From Flavobacteriales bacterium UBA5040 (GTDB lineage: Bacteria; Bacteroidota; Bacteroidia; Flavobacteriales; Weeksellaceae): 64,000 nucleotides of DNA. The notes under the pieces are model-generated. The model was given only the letters and a program-made list of their open reading frames with translations. It had not been told where the DNA came from and did not search any database. Shown here piece after piece: positions 26,325-35,253 of the stretch. Position 1 is the first letter of the stretch. Each line of letters begins with the position of its first letter. Made by a program: the position numbers and the translations under genes. The stretch spans positions 1 to 64,000 of the forward strand of contig DIBY01000001.1 in assembly GCA_002415135.1 (NCBI GenBank). Reading direction: 5' to 3'.

Positions 26325-27986
26325 ATGAACGCACTGAAGACTCTAAACCCTTATTTCTGGAAACATAAAACCCTTTTATTTTATGGGTTTCTTTTCATAA
26401 TTGCCAGTAATTTTTTCAATATTTTCAAAGTTCAGTTTGTTGGAAAATCAATCGATGAAATTGCAAACACAAATAGTTTAGGATTTAACAAGCAGGTCTT
26501 AATCTACGTTGCCATTATTGTTGGCTCTTCCTTACTAACCGGATTTTTCACCTTTATGATGCGTCAAACCATCATAGTCGCTTCCAGAGGAATTGAATAC
26601 GAACTAAAAAACAGAATCTACAATCATTATCAGGAATTATCGCTAACCGACTTTAAGAAAACCACCATCGGTGATCTAATGAATCGATTGAGCGAGGATG
26701 TTGTCGCGGTGAGAATGTATCTTGGTCCAGGCGTAATGTATGTTGCCAACTTGGTGATCTTACTGATTATCACGAGTATCTATATGTTGAATACCAACGT
26801 CGCGATGACGCTTTGGTCTCTTCTACCTTTACCGATTCTCTCTTTTCTAATTTATAAAGTGAGTTCGATCATTAATAAAAAATCGAAAATTATGCAGAAA
26901 AGCCAATCTGCAATTTCGACTTTTGTACAGGATAGTTTCTCAGGAATTCGGGTGGTGAAATTTTTCGCTAAAGAGAACTATATCGAAAAAAGTTACGGAA
27001 CAAAAGTAAAAGATTATCAGGATAAATCTCTGGATCTTGCGAAAACGGAAGCCTATTTTTTCACTATCATTCTTTTCGTTATTGGATTATTAAATGTAGT
27101 GATCCTTTTAATTGGCGGACAAAAATATATGGCGAATGAACTGTCGGTCGGAAAGATCGCAGATTTCTTTTTGTATATTAATATTTTAATTTTCCCATTT
27201 TCAATGGTCGGTTGGGTAACGTCGATCAATCAAAGAGCTGAAGCATCAATGGCGAGAATTAACGAATTTCTCGATATGAAAACGGATATTATTAATACCA
27301 ATAGCGAGAATTATCCAATTAAAGGAGATATTGAATTTCGAAATGTTTCTTACGTTTATCCGAACACAGGAATAAAAGCGCTTGATCAATTAAGTTTCAA
27401 AATTGAAGCTGGAAAATCTTTAGCAATAATGGGGAAAACCGGAAGCGGAAAATCAACCATTGCACTTTTGCTTTGCCGTTTAATTGATCCCACAGAAGGG
27501 GAAATTCTCATTGATGGCAAAAATCTGAAAGATCATAATTTGGAGAACTACCGCAAATTCATCGGTTATATTCCGCAGGAAAGTTTCCTTTTTTCTGATA
27601 CGATTGAAAACAATATTGGATTTGCAATCGACAAACCTTCTCACGATTTAGTTGTAGAGTTTGCGAAGAAAGCAGATGTTCACAAAAACATTGTCGAGTT
27701 TAAAGACCAATACAAAACAATGGTTGGCGAACGTGGTGTAATGCTTTCTGGTGGACAGAAACAAAGGATCTGTATTGCAAGAGCTTTAATTAAAGAACCG
27801 AGTATTTTAATTTTCGATGATTCTCTGTCGGCTTTAGACACAGAGACGGAAGAAAACATCCTGCTCAACATCGAAAATGAAATACAGAATTGCACGTCCA
27901 TTATCATTACGCATCGTGAAAGCAGTGCCAAGCGTGCCGATAAAATATTGAACCTCACTCCACTAGAAAATGAAAATCTGAACTAA
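26325..27986 (+). CDS. ABC exporter, fused membrane and ATPase domains
   Basis: A 553-residue half-transporter. Six membrane helices fill about 15-300, and the nucleotide-binding domain runs from about 330 to 553. It has Walker A GKTGSGKST near residue 371, Q-loop PQES, signature LSGGQKQR near 474, Walker B ILIFDDS near 495 with Ser where the catalytic Glu usually stands, and a switch His in ITHRES near 529. The Ser in place of the Glu after Walker B is found in asymmetric ABC sites. It resembles MdlA/MdlB multidrug exporters. The substrate is unknown, and no partner ABC gene is nearby. Confidence 0.88.
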   Translation: MNALKTLNPYFWKHKTLLFYGFLFIIASNFFNIFKVQFVGKSIDEIANTNSLGFNKQVLIYVAIIVGSSLLTGFFTFMMRQTIIVASRGIEYELKNRIYNHYQELSLTDFKKTTIGDLMNRLSEDVVAVRMYLGPGVMYVANLVILLIITSIYMLNTNVAMTLWSLLPLPILSFLIYKVSSIINKKSKIMQKSQSAISTFVQDSFSGIRVVKFFAKENYIEKSYGTKVKDYQDKSLDLAKTEAYFFTIILFVIGLLNVVILLIGGQKYMANELSVGKIADFFLYINILIFPFSMVGWVTSINQRAEASMARINEFLDMKTDIINTNSENYPIKGDIEFRNVSYVYPNTGIKALDQLSFKIEAGKSLAIMGKTGSGKSTIALLLCRLIDPTEGEILIDGKNLKDHNLENYRKFIGYIPQESFLFSDTIENNIGFAIDKPSHDLVVEFAKKADVHKNIVEFKDQYKTMVGERGVMLSGGQKQRICIARALIKEPSILIFDDSLSALDTETEENILLNIENEIQNCTSIIITHRESSAKRADKILNLTPLENENLN

Positions 27987-28063
27987 TTAGGAAATTCTTT
28001 ACTGATAATCTGTAATTTTTCGCAATTAATTAAAAATAAATTTCTCAATTAAAAGAAATCTTT

Positions 28064-28071
28064 TATATTTG
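28064..28071 (+). promoter_or_regulatory. -7 promoter element of the DUF3276 gene
   Basis: TATATTTG matches TANNTTTG exactly and leaves a leader of about 25 bases before the ATG at 28100. Confidence 0.55.
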
Positions 28072-28099
28072 TTACACAAGATTTGAAAAACAGAAAGAA

Positions 28100-28435
28100 A
28101 TGAGTGATTACAAGGAACGCCACGAAAATGAAATTTTCACAAAGGTGCTGAAGGCAGGAAGAAGAACATATTTCTTTGATGTGCGCGAGACCAAAGCTGG
28201 GGATTACTATTTAACAATTACCGAGAGCAAAAAGAACTTTGGTGAAAATGGAGAAGCCTCTTTCGAGAAGCATAAAATCTATTTATATAAAGAAGATTTC
28301 AAAAGCTTCGAAGAAATGTTCAAAGAATCTACAGATTTCATCATTGGCCAGAAAGGCGAAGATGTAATTTCTGAAAGACATGACAAAGACTTCAAAACAA
28401 AATCATTTACAATTGAATCCGACGACGAAGTTTAA
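28100..28435 (+). CDS. DUF3276 / PUR-alpha-like nucleic-acid-binding protein
   Basis: A 111-residue cytoplasmic protein with the PUR-repeat core: EIFTKVLKAGRRTYFFDVRETKAGDYYLTITESKK, then the HKIYLYKEDFKSFEEMF helix segment. This matches DUF3276, the bacterial PUR family found in Bacteroidota and spirochaetes, where family members bind single-stranded DNA or RNA. The target here is not known. It is monocistronic with a clear promoter and a strong terminator, as expected for an abundant small protein. Confidence 0.88.
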   Translation: MSDYKERHENEIFTKVLKAGRRTYFFDVRETKAGDYYLTITESKKNFGENGEASFEKHKIYLYKEDFKSFEEMFKESTDFIIGQKGEDVISERHDKDFKTKSFTIESDDEV

Positions 28436-28455
28436 ATGATTTTCTATAAAAATTA

Positions 28456-28488
28456 AAAAGCATTCAAAATTTTGAATGCTTTTTTTTG
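28456..28488 (+). terminator. Terminator of the DUF3276 gene
   Basis: AAAAAGCATTCAAAA and its complement (28456-28485) form a long perfect stem with almost no loop, followed by T8. It starts 20 bases after the stop codon. Confidence 0.9.
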
Positions 28489-28532
28489 GCTCTAAACTTT
28501 CAATATATTCAGATTAAAAGTAGGAAAACGAA

Positions 28533-28559
28533 AAAACGCATTGATAATCAATGCGTTTT
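28533..28559 (-). terminator. Terminator of tRNA-His
   Basis: AAAACGCATTGA (28533-28544) and TCAATGCGTTTT (28548-28559) form a 12-bp perfect stem with a TAA loop. On the minus strand it is followed by a T run. It lies just beyond the 3' end of the tRNA. Confidence 0.85.
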
Positions 28560-28565
28560 AACTTG

Positions 28566-28640
28566 GGTGGATGATGGGTCTCGAACCCACGACCTTCGGT
28601 ACCACAAACCGACGTTCTAACCAACTGAACTACAACCACC
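28566..28640 (-). tRNA. tRNA-His (GTG)
   Basis: The minus strand folds as a complete cloverleaf. The acceptor stem is GTGGTTG/CATCCAC with one T-T mismatch, and an extra 5' G (-1) faces the discriminator C, which is the identity mark of tRNA-His. The D arm is GTTCAGTTGGTTAGAAC. The anticodon stem TCGGT/ACCGA encloses loop TTGTGGT, giving anticodon GTG. The T arm is GTGGGTTCGAGACCCAT. The CCA end is not encoded. Confidence 0.95.
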
Positions 28641-28674
28641 GTTTGAGATTGCAAATATAAGATTTTTCGATATA

Positions 28675-29394
28675 CTACAAAATTATTCCGTCAAAATTTT
28701 TCAATGCAATCAACTTTTCTGTTGTAAAGCCTTCTGCATAGTCAACTCCGGAGAGTCTACCAAGGTCTTGAGCGCGATAGGTAAGGCTTTCCAGGAAATC
28801 TTTGGAAGCGATCGGCGTCATCGGTTCTGTAGAATTTGGATCGTAAAACTGCGTTTTGTACGCCAAACAAGCCTCAATTTTCTTTTCCATGAAGTCAGAA
28901 ACATCTACAACGAACGCTGGAGTGATATGTTTCCATTGAATATAATTGAAAATACGCTTCGGTCGCCACGCTTTTTGACTTTGATTATCTAAAGTTGTTT
29001 CTATTTTAACAAGTCCCGACAGAAAGCACGCATCTGAAACTAATTTGGAAGCTTTTGCATGATCAGGATGACGATCATCAATAGAATTTGCAAACACGAT
29101 TTCTGGTTGGTATTTGCGGATCATTTTTACAATCTGCATTTGATACTCTTCGCTGTTTACCAGAAAGCCATCTTTCAATTTCAGATTTTCTCTATTCATA
29201 TAACCCATGATTCTTGTCGATTCTGCAGCTTCCTCTGCTCTGGTAACATTCGTCCCACGAGTTCCAAGTTCACCTTGCGTCAAATCAACCACAGCGACTG
29301 TTTTTCCTTCCGAAATCAACTTGGCTAAAGTTGCACCACAACCTAATTCTACATCATCAGGATGAGCTCCGATTGCTAAAATATCTACTTTCAT
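28675..29394 (-). CDS. bshB1: Bacillithiol biosynthesis deacetylase BshB1
   Basis: A 239-residue PIG-L/LmbE-family zinc deacetylase that removes the acetyl group of GlcNAc-malate, the second step of bacillithiol synthesis. The zinc motif AHPDDVELGCG opens the protein, TQGELGTRG follows, and the third ligand lies in DDRHPDHAKA near residue 108. The start was set at ATG 29394. A TTG nine bases further upstream is in frame, but AGGA in that interval looks like the ribosome-binding site. It is the last gene of the minus-strand operon with a thioesterase, rmlD and an orphan. bshA lies about 8 kb to the left. Confidence 0.93.
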   Translation of the reverse strand: MKVDILAIGAHPDDVELGCGATLAKLISEGKTVAVVDLTQGELGTRGTNVTRAEEAAESTRIMGYMNRENLKLKDGFLVNSEEYQMQIVKMIRKYQPEIVFANSIDDRHPDHAKASKLVSDACFLSGLVKIETTLDNQSQKAWRPKRIFNYIQWKHITPAFVVDVSDFMEKKIEACLAYKTQFYDPNSTEPMTPIASKDFLESLTYRAQDLGRLSGVDYAEGFTTEKLIALKNFDGIIL

Positions 29395-29409
29395 ATTCCT
29401 CAAAATTTG

Positions 29410-30087
29410 CTATTTAAAATATTGATAAATGGTTGTTAGAAACTGGGCATAAGACTGCTCCAGTCGAATAATATCTCCCGATTTTAGATTTATTCCCGGA
29501 TTTCCGTATTCATTAGAATTTACCGAAAGTCCAGACAATTGAAAATACTGAACGGGTTGATTTTGCTGCGCGGCAATCTTAATGCTAGAACCCAATAATT
29601 TTCGAGTTGATATCGTATAAATTTCTCCAGGCGCCATTTTCATTTCTGTAAAGGTTCTTGGCTCAAAAACCAGCTTTTCATTATTAATAGAAATGGTTTG
29701 CTTTTTATAAGGCGAGGAAATAAAATAAACCGTGTTTTCTTCTTTAGTAAAATCTGAAGTTGGCAGATAGTACAAACTTAATTTATAATGGGCTGGATCG
29801 AATTTGGACAATGTTCCATCAACCTCTTCAAACGGTAAAAACGCAAAAGAGTTGGCACCAATTTCTTTGGCTTTCTTGTAGATCATGCCAAATACTTTTG
29901 AATCATTATCAGAAAAACCCTGTACTTCAACTTCGCCTAAGTATTCTGCGAAAGTCGTTTCAGGATTAATTTTATAGAAAACTTTATCGTTGTTGGAATG
30001 TGATTTCACCACTTTATTCAGCATCACATTTTGTGCGAATAAGAAAGTGGAGAGCAATACTAAATTTAAAAATAGGAATTTTTTCAT
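29410..30087 (-). CDS. Hypothetical secreted protein
   Basis: A 225-residue protein with a signal peptide (1-18, ending FLFAQ). The mature part is mixed alpha/beta; the stretches KEIGANSFAFLPFEE and FTKEENTVYFISS are the most distinctive. I recognise no domain. Its start overlaps the rmlD end by four bases, and bshB1 follows at 15 bases, so all are on one transcript. A link to bacillithiol or sugar metabolism is suggested only by position. Confidence 0.65.
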   Translation of the reverse strand: MKKFLFLNLVLLSTFLFAQNVMLNKVVKSHSNNDKVFYKINPETTFAEYLGEVEVQGFSDNDSKVFGMIYKKAKEIGANSFAFLPFEEVDGTLSKFDPAHYKLSLYYLPTSDFTKEENTVYFISSPYKKQTISINNEKLVFEPRTFTEMKMAPGEIYTISTRKLLGSSIKIAAQQNQPVQYFQLSGLSVNSNEYGNPGINLKSGDIIRLEQSYAQFLTTIYQYFK

Positions 30088-30953
30088 TCGGGTGTTGTTG
30101 CTAAAATTTCAATACAATCCTGCAGAGAATGTTCCCAGTGGATCGGTTCAACGTTATATACTTCTTCTATTTTATCTAAAGCCATCGTGCTGCGTTTGGG
30201 ACGTTTTGCAGGTGTTGGAAAGTCTTCAGTCGTGATCGCTTTCAATTTAATTTTTGAATCAGAGAATTCGGCAATTTTAGAAGCGAATTCGAACCAGTTT
30301 GTTTCCGGATAATTAGAGAAATGGAATACTCCAAAAGTTTTTGGATCTGATTCAATAATTTTCATTACCGCTTCTGCTAAATCGTTCGCATTGGTTGGTT
30401 GGCCAAACTGATCAGATACAATTCCCAATTCATCTTTAACAGTGAAAAGGTTCAACATGGTTTTTACAAAGTTCTTGTTGAACTCTGAATATAACCACGA
30501 CGTTCTAATCACAATGGTCTTAGGATTATTTTCAAGCGCAAGTTCTTCACCTTTCAATTTAGAAGCTCCGTAAACTCCTTGTGGATTGGTAAAGTTGTCT
30601 TCTGAATATGAAATATTACTTTCTCCATCGAAAACATAATCTGTGGAAATATGTATTAAAGTGGACTTCGTATTTTTACAAGCTTCCGCTATATTTCCTA
30701 CCGCTTCAGCATTCACAGCAAATGCTTTTTCAGCTTCTTTTTCGGCTAAGTCAACGGCAGTGTAAGCTGCAGCATTGATGCAAAAATCAGGTTTAAAATC
30801 ATCAAAAAAATCATCAATTGCATTTCGATCTGTGATATCTAAATCTTCAGAACTGGCGAAATTAAATTCATAATTACTATCAAAATCTGATGACAGTTTT
30901 TTAAAACAATTTCCTAACTGCCCATTACCACCAATTACTAGTATTTTCTTCAT
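30084..30953 (-). CDS. rfbD: dTDP-4-dehydrorhamnose reductase
   Basis: A 289-residue extended-SDR protein of the RmlD/RfbD family. The nucleotide motif GGNGQLG is at residues 8-14, INAAAYTAVD near 60, the catalytic YGASKLKGE (YxxxK) near 130, and IVIRTSWLYSE follows. It reduces dTDP-4-keto-L-rhamnose to dTDP-rhamnose for surface polysaccharides. No rmlA, rmlB or rmlC is beside it. The family also includes other NDP-sugar reductases, so the exact substrate is inferred. It overlaps the thioesterase gene by one base and the next gene by four. Confidence 0.85.
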   Translation of the reverse strand: MKKILVIGGNGQLGNCFKKLSSDFDSNYEFNFASSEDLDITDRNAIDDFFDDFKPDFCINAAAYTAVDLAEKEAEKAFAVNAEAVGNIAEACKNTKSTLIHISTDYVFDGESNISYSEDNFTNPQGVYGASKLKGEELALENNPKTIVIRTSWLYSEFNKNFVKTMLNLFTVKDELGIVSDQFGQPTNANDLAEAVMKIIESDPKTFGVFHFSNYPETNWFEFASKIAEFSDSKIKLKAITTEDFPTPAKRPKRSTMALDKIEEVYNVEPIHWEHSLQDCIEILATTPE

Positions 30954-31441
30954 TATAGATTTGCTTTTTTATTCTGCTTTCTGAAATATCCTGTGCGTTC
31001 TTTAAAATCTTTTTCTTCTAAATCGACCAAGAATTTTTCGAAAAGTCTTTTAGTATCTTCTGGATGAACATCTGATTTCCGGGTTTTCATATTGAAATAG
31101 ATAACGGTCATCCACAAAATAGCATGAATGGTTTTTCCATCTTCACTTTTCATTAAGATTTCAACCTTGGAAACACGATCTCCTACTTCAATCGTTTTAC
31201 TCGAAATAATGACTTTAGCATTGTAACGGACTTCTTTCAAATAAGCGATTTCATTTTGAATGGTGATCCAGGTGCAACCTGTTTTTCGGGTGTACTCTTC
31301 ATAGGTAAATCCATACCCAGATTCTACATGATCTTCTCTTGCATTGAGCATGTATTCCAGATACTTCACATTGTTAAGGTGACCGATAGGATCGCAGTCG
31401 CTAAAGCGTATTCTAGAAAGATTGGAAATTTCTTTTTGCAT
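30953..31441 (-). CDS. Acyl-CoA thioesterase, 4HBT hotdog family
   Basis: A 162-residue hotdog-fold thioesterase. The N-terminal motif FSDCDPIGHLNNVKYLEYM is the classical FadM/YbgC-type active-site region, with the Asp and GHLNN. It probably hydrolyses acyl-CoA esters in the cytoplasm. It is the first gene of the four-gene operon ending with bshB1. A -7 box ends only four bases before the ATG, so the leader must be very short or the true start of transcription lies further upstream. Confidence 0.85.
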   Translation of the reverse strand: MQKEISNLSRIRFSDCDPIGHLNNVKYLEYMLNAREDHVESGYGFTYEEYTRKTGCTWITIQNEIAYLKEVRYNAKVIISSKTIEVGDRVSKVEILMKSEDGKTIHAILWMTVIYFNMKTRKSDVHPEDTKRLFEKFLVDLEEKDFKERTGYFRKQNKKANL

Positions 31442-31445
31442 GGTA

Positions 31446-31453
31446 CAAAATTA
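31446..31453 (-). promoter_or_regulatory. -7-like element before the thioesterase operon
   Basis: On the minus strand TAATTTTG (31453-31446) matches TANNTTTG, but it is only four bases from the ATG at 31441 and overlaps the T tract of the preceding terminator. Either the mRNA is nearly leaderless or this is a chance match. Confidence 0.35.
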
Positions 31454-31484
31454 AAAAAACCATCCCGGATAATTGGGATGGTTT
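31453..31484 (-). terminator. Terminator of the bamA-ompH operon
   Basis: On the minus strand AAACCATCCC (31484-31475) pairs with GGGATGGTTT (31466-31457), followed by T's. It lies 20 bases after the last ompH stop codon and separates that operon from the thioesterase operon. Confidence 0.85.
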
Positions 31485-31503
31485 GAAATATTAAAATAAT
31501 TTC

Positions 31504-31998
31504 TTAAAGTCCTAATTCTTTTTTCACTGCTGGCGTAGCATCTGGACCTCCTTTGTAGATCAATGCACCTGCATCAATAATAAAATCGTATCCGCTAGCT
31601 TTCGCTACTTTTTCTACTGCTTTGTTCAATTTTTCAACGATTGGCTTTACTGCCGCGTCTCTTCTTTGAGCTAAATCATTTTGAGCAGTTTGCTGAATTG
31701 CCTGAAGACTTTGTTGTTTTTTCTGAAGTTCGGCTTCTTTAGCAGTTCTTTGAGCTTCTGTTAACTTAGCACCTTCTGCCTGGTAAGCTTGCACTTCTTT
31801 TTGGAAAGCGTCAGCTTGTTTACCTAGTTCGTCCCCTTTAGTTTTACTAAAAGCTTCTAATTCGGTAGTCATTTTCTTTGTTTCTGGCATTACAGCTAAT
31901 ACTGCTTCATAATCCATCATTGCAACCTTCTGGGCTTTTGCAACTCCTACGGTCGCAAACATCATTACTGCTGCAAATAATACACTTAATTTTTTCAT
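31504..31998 (-). CDS. OmpH/Skp family periplasmic chaperone
   Basis: A 164-residue protein with a signal peptide (1-22, ending AKAQ) and the OmpH/Skp fold: a beta-rich base (KVAMMDYEAVLAVMPE and the C-terminal YDFIIDAGALIYKG) with a long helical hairpin between (about 40-125) that forms the tentacles. It shields unfolded outer-membrane proteins in the periplasm. It is the last gene of the bamA operon, the second of two adjacent paralogues, and is followed by a strong terminator. Confidence 0.9.
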   Translation of the reverse strand: MKKLSVLFAAVMMFATVGVAKAQKVAMMDYEAVLAVMPETKKMTTELEAFSKTKGDELGKQADAFQKEVQAYQAEGAKLTEAQRTAKEAELQKKQQSLQAIQQTAQNDLAQRRDAAVKPIVEKLNKAVEKVAKASGYDFIIDAGALIYKGGPDATPAVKKELGL

Positions 31999-32034
31999 AA
32001 TTGGGGTTAAGTTAATTTAATAGTTGATTGTTAA

Positions 32035-32676
32035 TTACTTAGTTTGTCTCGCTTTTGATTCTAACGATTGGTTTTCCTGTCCTTTTAATGATCTCATTTT
32101 TTCTGCTCGATCATTCAGTACATTTCGCTTGTTGCTTTCTGCTTTGTCTACCTTTTTTGTCGCTGAATTTTTGAGAAGCAAATCTAACACTTTATCAGTA
32201 TAGTCGTACCTTTTATCAAGGAAAATTACACTAATGTTATTGCTTTTATCAAGAACTATGCCCAAAGTATTTTTCTCTGATACTGTCTTGATTGCTCCCC
32301 AGATAAGATCCTGAAAAGGTTTCGTTAAATTGGATCTGGCGTTATTAATTTCGCCCATTGAGCCAAAACGATTATTAATCATCGCTTTAATTCTTTTATC
32401 TAAATCATCTACTTCTTTTTGACGAAGCTTTAACTGATCACCGATTAAAAGTACTTTTTCATTCTCAAGAGTAGTTCTCTTCTTTTCGAAATCGGTTTGC
32501 AAAGTTTGAATTTCATTTTGCCAATTGGTAATCTGCTCATTCAGTCTGGCTTCTGCCTCCTTATATTGCGGCAATTTACCAAGGATATAATCCGTATCAA
32601 CCACTCCTATTTTCTGAGCACTTGCCGTAGTTGCAAAGCTTAGAAGGAATATGAATAATAATTGAAACTTTTTCAT
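32035..32676 (-). CDS. OmpH/Skp family protein, longer paralogue
   Basis: A 213-residue protein with a signal peptide (ending ASAQ) and OmpH fold: KIGVVDTDYILGKLPQY, then a helical hairpin, then LGIVLDKSNNISVIFLD. It differs from the downstream paralogue by a charged C-terminal tail of about 50 residues. The start was placed at ATG 32676 in front of MKKFQLLF, and a longer in-frame reading would run into the bamA coding region. It starts 11 bases after the bamA stop, so they are cotranscribed. The role is chaperoning outer-membrane proteins for BamA. Confidence 0.88.
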   Translation of the reverse strand: MKKFQLLFIFLLSFATTASAQKIGVVDTDYILGKLPQYKEAEARLNEQITNWQNEIQTLQTDFEKKRTTLENEKVLLIGDQLKLRQKEVDDLDKRIKAMINNRFGSMGEINNARSNLTKPFQDLIWGAIKTVSEKNTLGIVLDKSNNISVIFLDKRYDYTDKVLDLLLKNSATKKVDKAESNKRNVLNDRAEKMRSLKGQENQSLESKARQTK

Positions 32677-32687
32677 ACTAATTAAAT

Positions 32688-35225
32688 TTATAATGACTGG
32701 TTCATCAGGAAGTGAGTCTTCCAACCTGCAGGTTCTGTTCCGATTGCTGTTTTATCAAATCCATAAGCGAAATCAAATCCAATCAATCCGAAAGCTCCCA
32801 TATATACTCTGATCCCAACTCCCGCTGACCGTTTCAACTGGAATGGATTGTAAGAACCGAATGAGTTGTAAGCGTTACCTCCTTCTAAGAAAGATAAGGC
32901 ATAAATTTTAGCAGTTTGGTTCATTGAAATTGGATATCTTAATTCCAACGCAAATCTGTTGTAGATCGTTGCTCCACCGTAAGGCGTCACATCTTCTAAC
33001 GTTCCTCCGGTTGATGATGCATTTTCATATCCACGAAGTGGCACTAATTCTCTACCATCATATCTACCACCGAAAAGTCCAGTTCCACCAACGTAGAATC
33101 TTTCAAATGGCGGCGCTCCTAATTCTTTATTATATCCGTTTAAGAATCCCATTTCAGCGGTACTCCTTAAAACTAATTTGCCGGCAACCGTATTATAAAT
33201 ATCGGCTTTCATTTTCACTTTATAAAACTCTAACCATTTGTATTTTTCAATTGGTTCTAAAGTAGAATAATCTTTATCACTGAATAATGAATATGGTGGA
33301 GTGAATTTTACAGATGCTTCGATATTGGAGCCTGAAGTTGGGAAAATCGGATCGATACCAGCAGAGTTTCTACTCAATCCTACATTAAAACTAAAGTTCT
33401 TCGCAGAACCGTAATATTCTGTAGTATTTCCAAACTGGAATGGGTAGTTTTCGAAATCATAACTCTGATACTGGATCCCAGTATATAAAGAGAAATAATC
33501 ATCTGGCCATCTTAAAAGTCTATTTAAACCAGCACTTGCTGAGAAAATATTTAATTTTTGAGTCAAGCCGAACTGATCAGAATAACGAACCAAAGATTGA
33601 TTAATTCCTACTGATAAGGCAGTTGGTTTTGTTCCAAACAACCATGGTTCTGTAAATGAAATACCATAATTCTGGAAGAACTGACCTGCTTGTGCCTGAA
33701 TGGATAAAGTTTGTCCGTCACCTTGTGGAACTGGCTTAAAGTCTTTAAATTTCAAAAAGTTTCTCAAAGAGAAGTTGTTAAAAGTAAGTCCTAAAGTTCC
33801 GATGAATGAACCTCCACCGTAACCAGCTTGTAACTGAACCTGGGAAGAACCTTTTTCAACTAAAGTCCAGTGAACATCTACCGTATTATCTTGTGGGTTA
33901 GGTGTAATCTGCTGACCAACTTGCTGTGGGTCAAAAAACTGCATTCCTGCTAAATCAAAATATGTTCTTTTAATATCGCTTTTCGCAAACAAACTTCCTG
34001 GTTTCGTTCTTAATGAACGAAGAATTACATGGTCATGGGTTGTGGTATTTCCACTCCAGGTTACGCGGTTCCAAGTTGCTTTTTCACCTTCATTAATTCT
34101 AATTTCAAGATTGATTGAATCTCCTTTAACAGATTTTTCAATCGGTGTTACATTAGAAAAAAGATAACCGCTATTCATGTAAAGAGATTTGATATCAGAA
34201 TCATCTTCTTTACCACCGTCTTCACCTACTTTCTTGTTGAAACCTACGGCGTCGTAAATATCTCCGCTTTTATAACCTAATACTTTTTGTAAATAATCGG
34301 TCGAGAATGCTGAATTCCCCAAGATGTTTACATCACCGATATAATATTTTTTACCTTCATTCAGTTTTACATTTATTTCATACTGATTCTTAGGATTTCT
34401 CCAAACTGAATCTGAAACAATCTGTGCATCACGGAAACCTAAAGATCGGTAATAGTTAACCAAACTTTCTTTGTCGCCATCATATTTTTCCTGAATAAAT
34501 TTCGAAGGCTTAAGAATTCCTTTGATACTTAAACTTTTCTGTTTCGTTTCTTTAAATGCTTTGCTACGAAGCTTTTTATCGGAAACGTTTTCATTTCCTT
34601 CAAACTCGATATGGCTGATTTTAATTTTTCGACCTTTATCTACTTCGATGGTCCAGTCTACCAAATTGGGATCGCCGGCATTTACCTGATCTTGAATGGT
34701 AACGTTAGCATCTGCAAAACCTTTTTTAATATATTCCTGTGGAATATTGGTTTTCAAGGTAGAAATTAAATTCTGCGTAATTTTGGTTCCTGGCTTCAGG
34801 TTGTTGTCTTTCGCAAGTTTTTCACTTTTTGATTTTCCGATTCCTTTACCTTTAAATTTAACTTCTCCCAGTTCTTTCAAATCCTGAAGGTTAAAACGTA
34901 AAACTACTTGGTCCCCTTCGATACTTTCGATATAAACCTCAACTTCTGAAAAAGACTGAGTTTCCCACAATTTTTTAATACCGTTGCTGATCTTTTGTCC
35001 TGGGATCTCTACGCTTTCATTTTTATTAAGACCTGTAAATCTTAAAATTTGAGCAGGCGTATATTTTTTCACACCATCTACGACAATGTCCTTCAGGATA
35101 TAAGTTCCGGCTTCATTTTGAGTTTCAACAGCGCTGTTTTCCTGAGGATTTTGCTGTGGCGTAACCTGACCATAAAAATGGGCTGAGGCCACAAACATGA
35201 TGATGGGTAAGAATTTAAACTTCAT
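32688..35225 (-). CDS. bamA: Outer membrane protein assembly factor BamA
   Basis: An 845-residue Omp85 protein. A signal peptide (1-19) is followed by a POTRA region (about 40-450, including the ILKDIVVDGVKKYTPAQILRFTGL repeat start) and a 16-strand C-terminal barrel. The barrel includes the conserved surface-antigen segments FERFYVGGTGLFGGRYDGRELVPLRGY and a lid-loop-like region. It folds and inserts beta-barrel proteins into the outer membrane. It is preceded by uppS and followed by two ompH genes, the arrangement usual in flavobacteria. Confidence 0.95.
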   Translation of the reverse strand: MKFKFLPIIMFVASAHFYGQVTPQQNPQENSAVETQNEAGTYILKDIVVDGVKKYTPAQILRFTGLNKNESVEIPGQKISNGIKKLWETQSFSEVEVYIESIEGDQVVLRFNLQDLKELGEVKFKGKGIGKSKSEKLAKDNNLKPGTKITQNLISTLKTNIPQEYIKKGFADANVTIQDQVNAGDPNLVDWTIEVDKGRKIKISHIEFEGNENVSDKKLRSKAFKETKQKSLSIKGILKPSKFIQEKYDGDKESLVNYYRSLGFRDAQIVSDSVWRNPKNQYEINVKLNEGKKYYIGDVNILGNSAFSTDYLQKVLGYKSGDIYDAVGFNKKVGEDGGKEDDSDIKSLYMNSGYLFSNVTPIEKSVKGDSINLEIRINEGEKATWNRVTWSGNTTTHDHVILRSLRTKPGSLFAKSDIKRTYFDLAGMQFFDPQQVGQQITPNPQDNTVDVHWTLVEKGSSQVQLQAGYGGGSFIGTLGLTFNNFSLRNFLKFKDFKPVPQGDGQTLSIQAQAGQFFQNYGISFTEPWLFGTKPTALSVGINQSLVRYSDQFGLTQKLNIFSASAGLNRLLRWPDDYFSLYTGIQYQSYDFENYPFQFGNTTEYYGSAKNFSFNVGLSRNSAGIDPIFPTSGSNIEASVKFTPPYSLFSDKDYSTLEPIEKYKWLEFYKVKMKADIYNTVAGKLVLRSTAEMGFLNGYNKELGAPPFERFYVGGTGLFGGRYDGRELVPLRGYENASSTGGTLEDVTPYGGATIYNRFALELRYPISMNQTAKIYALSFLEGGNAYNSFGSYNPFQLKRSAGVGIRVYMGAFGLIGFDFAYGFDKTAIGTEPAGWKTHFLMNQSL

Positions 35226-35253
35226 TTTTTATCTTGCTAACTATTTCTTATTT

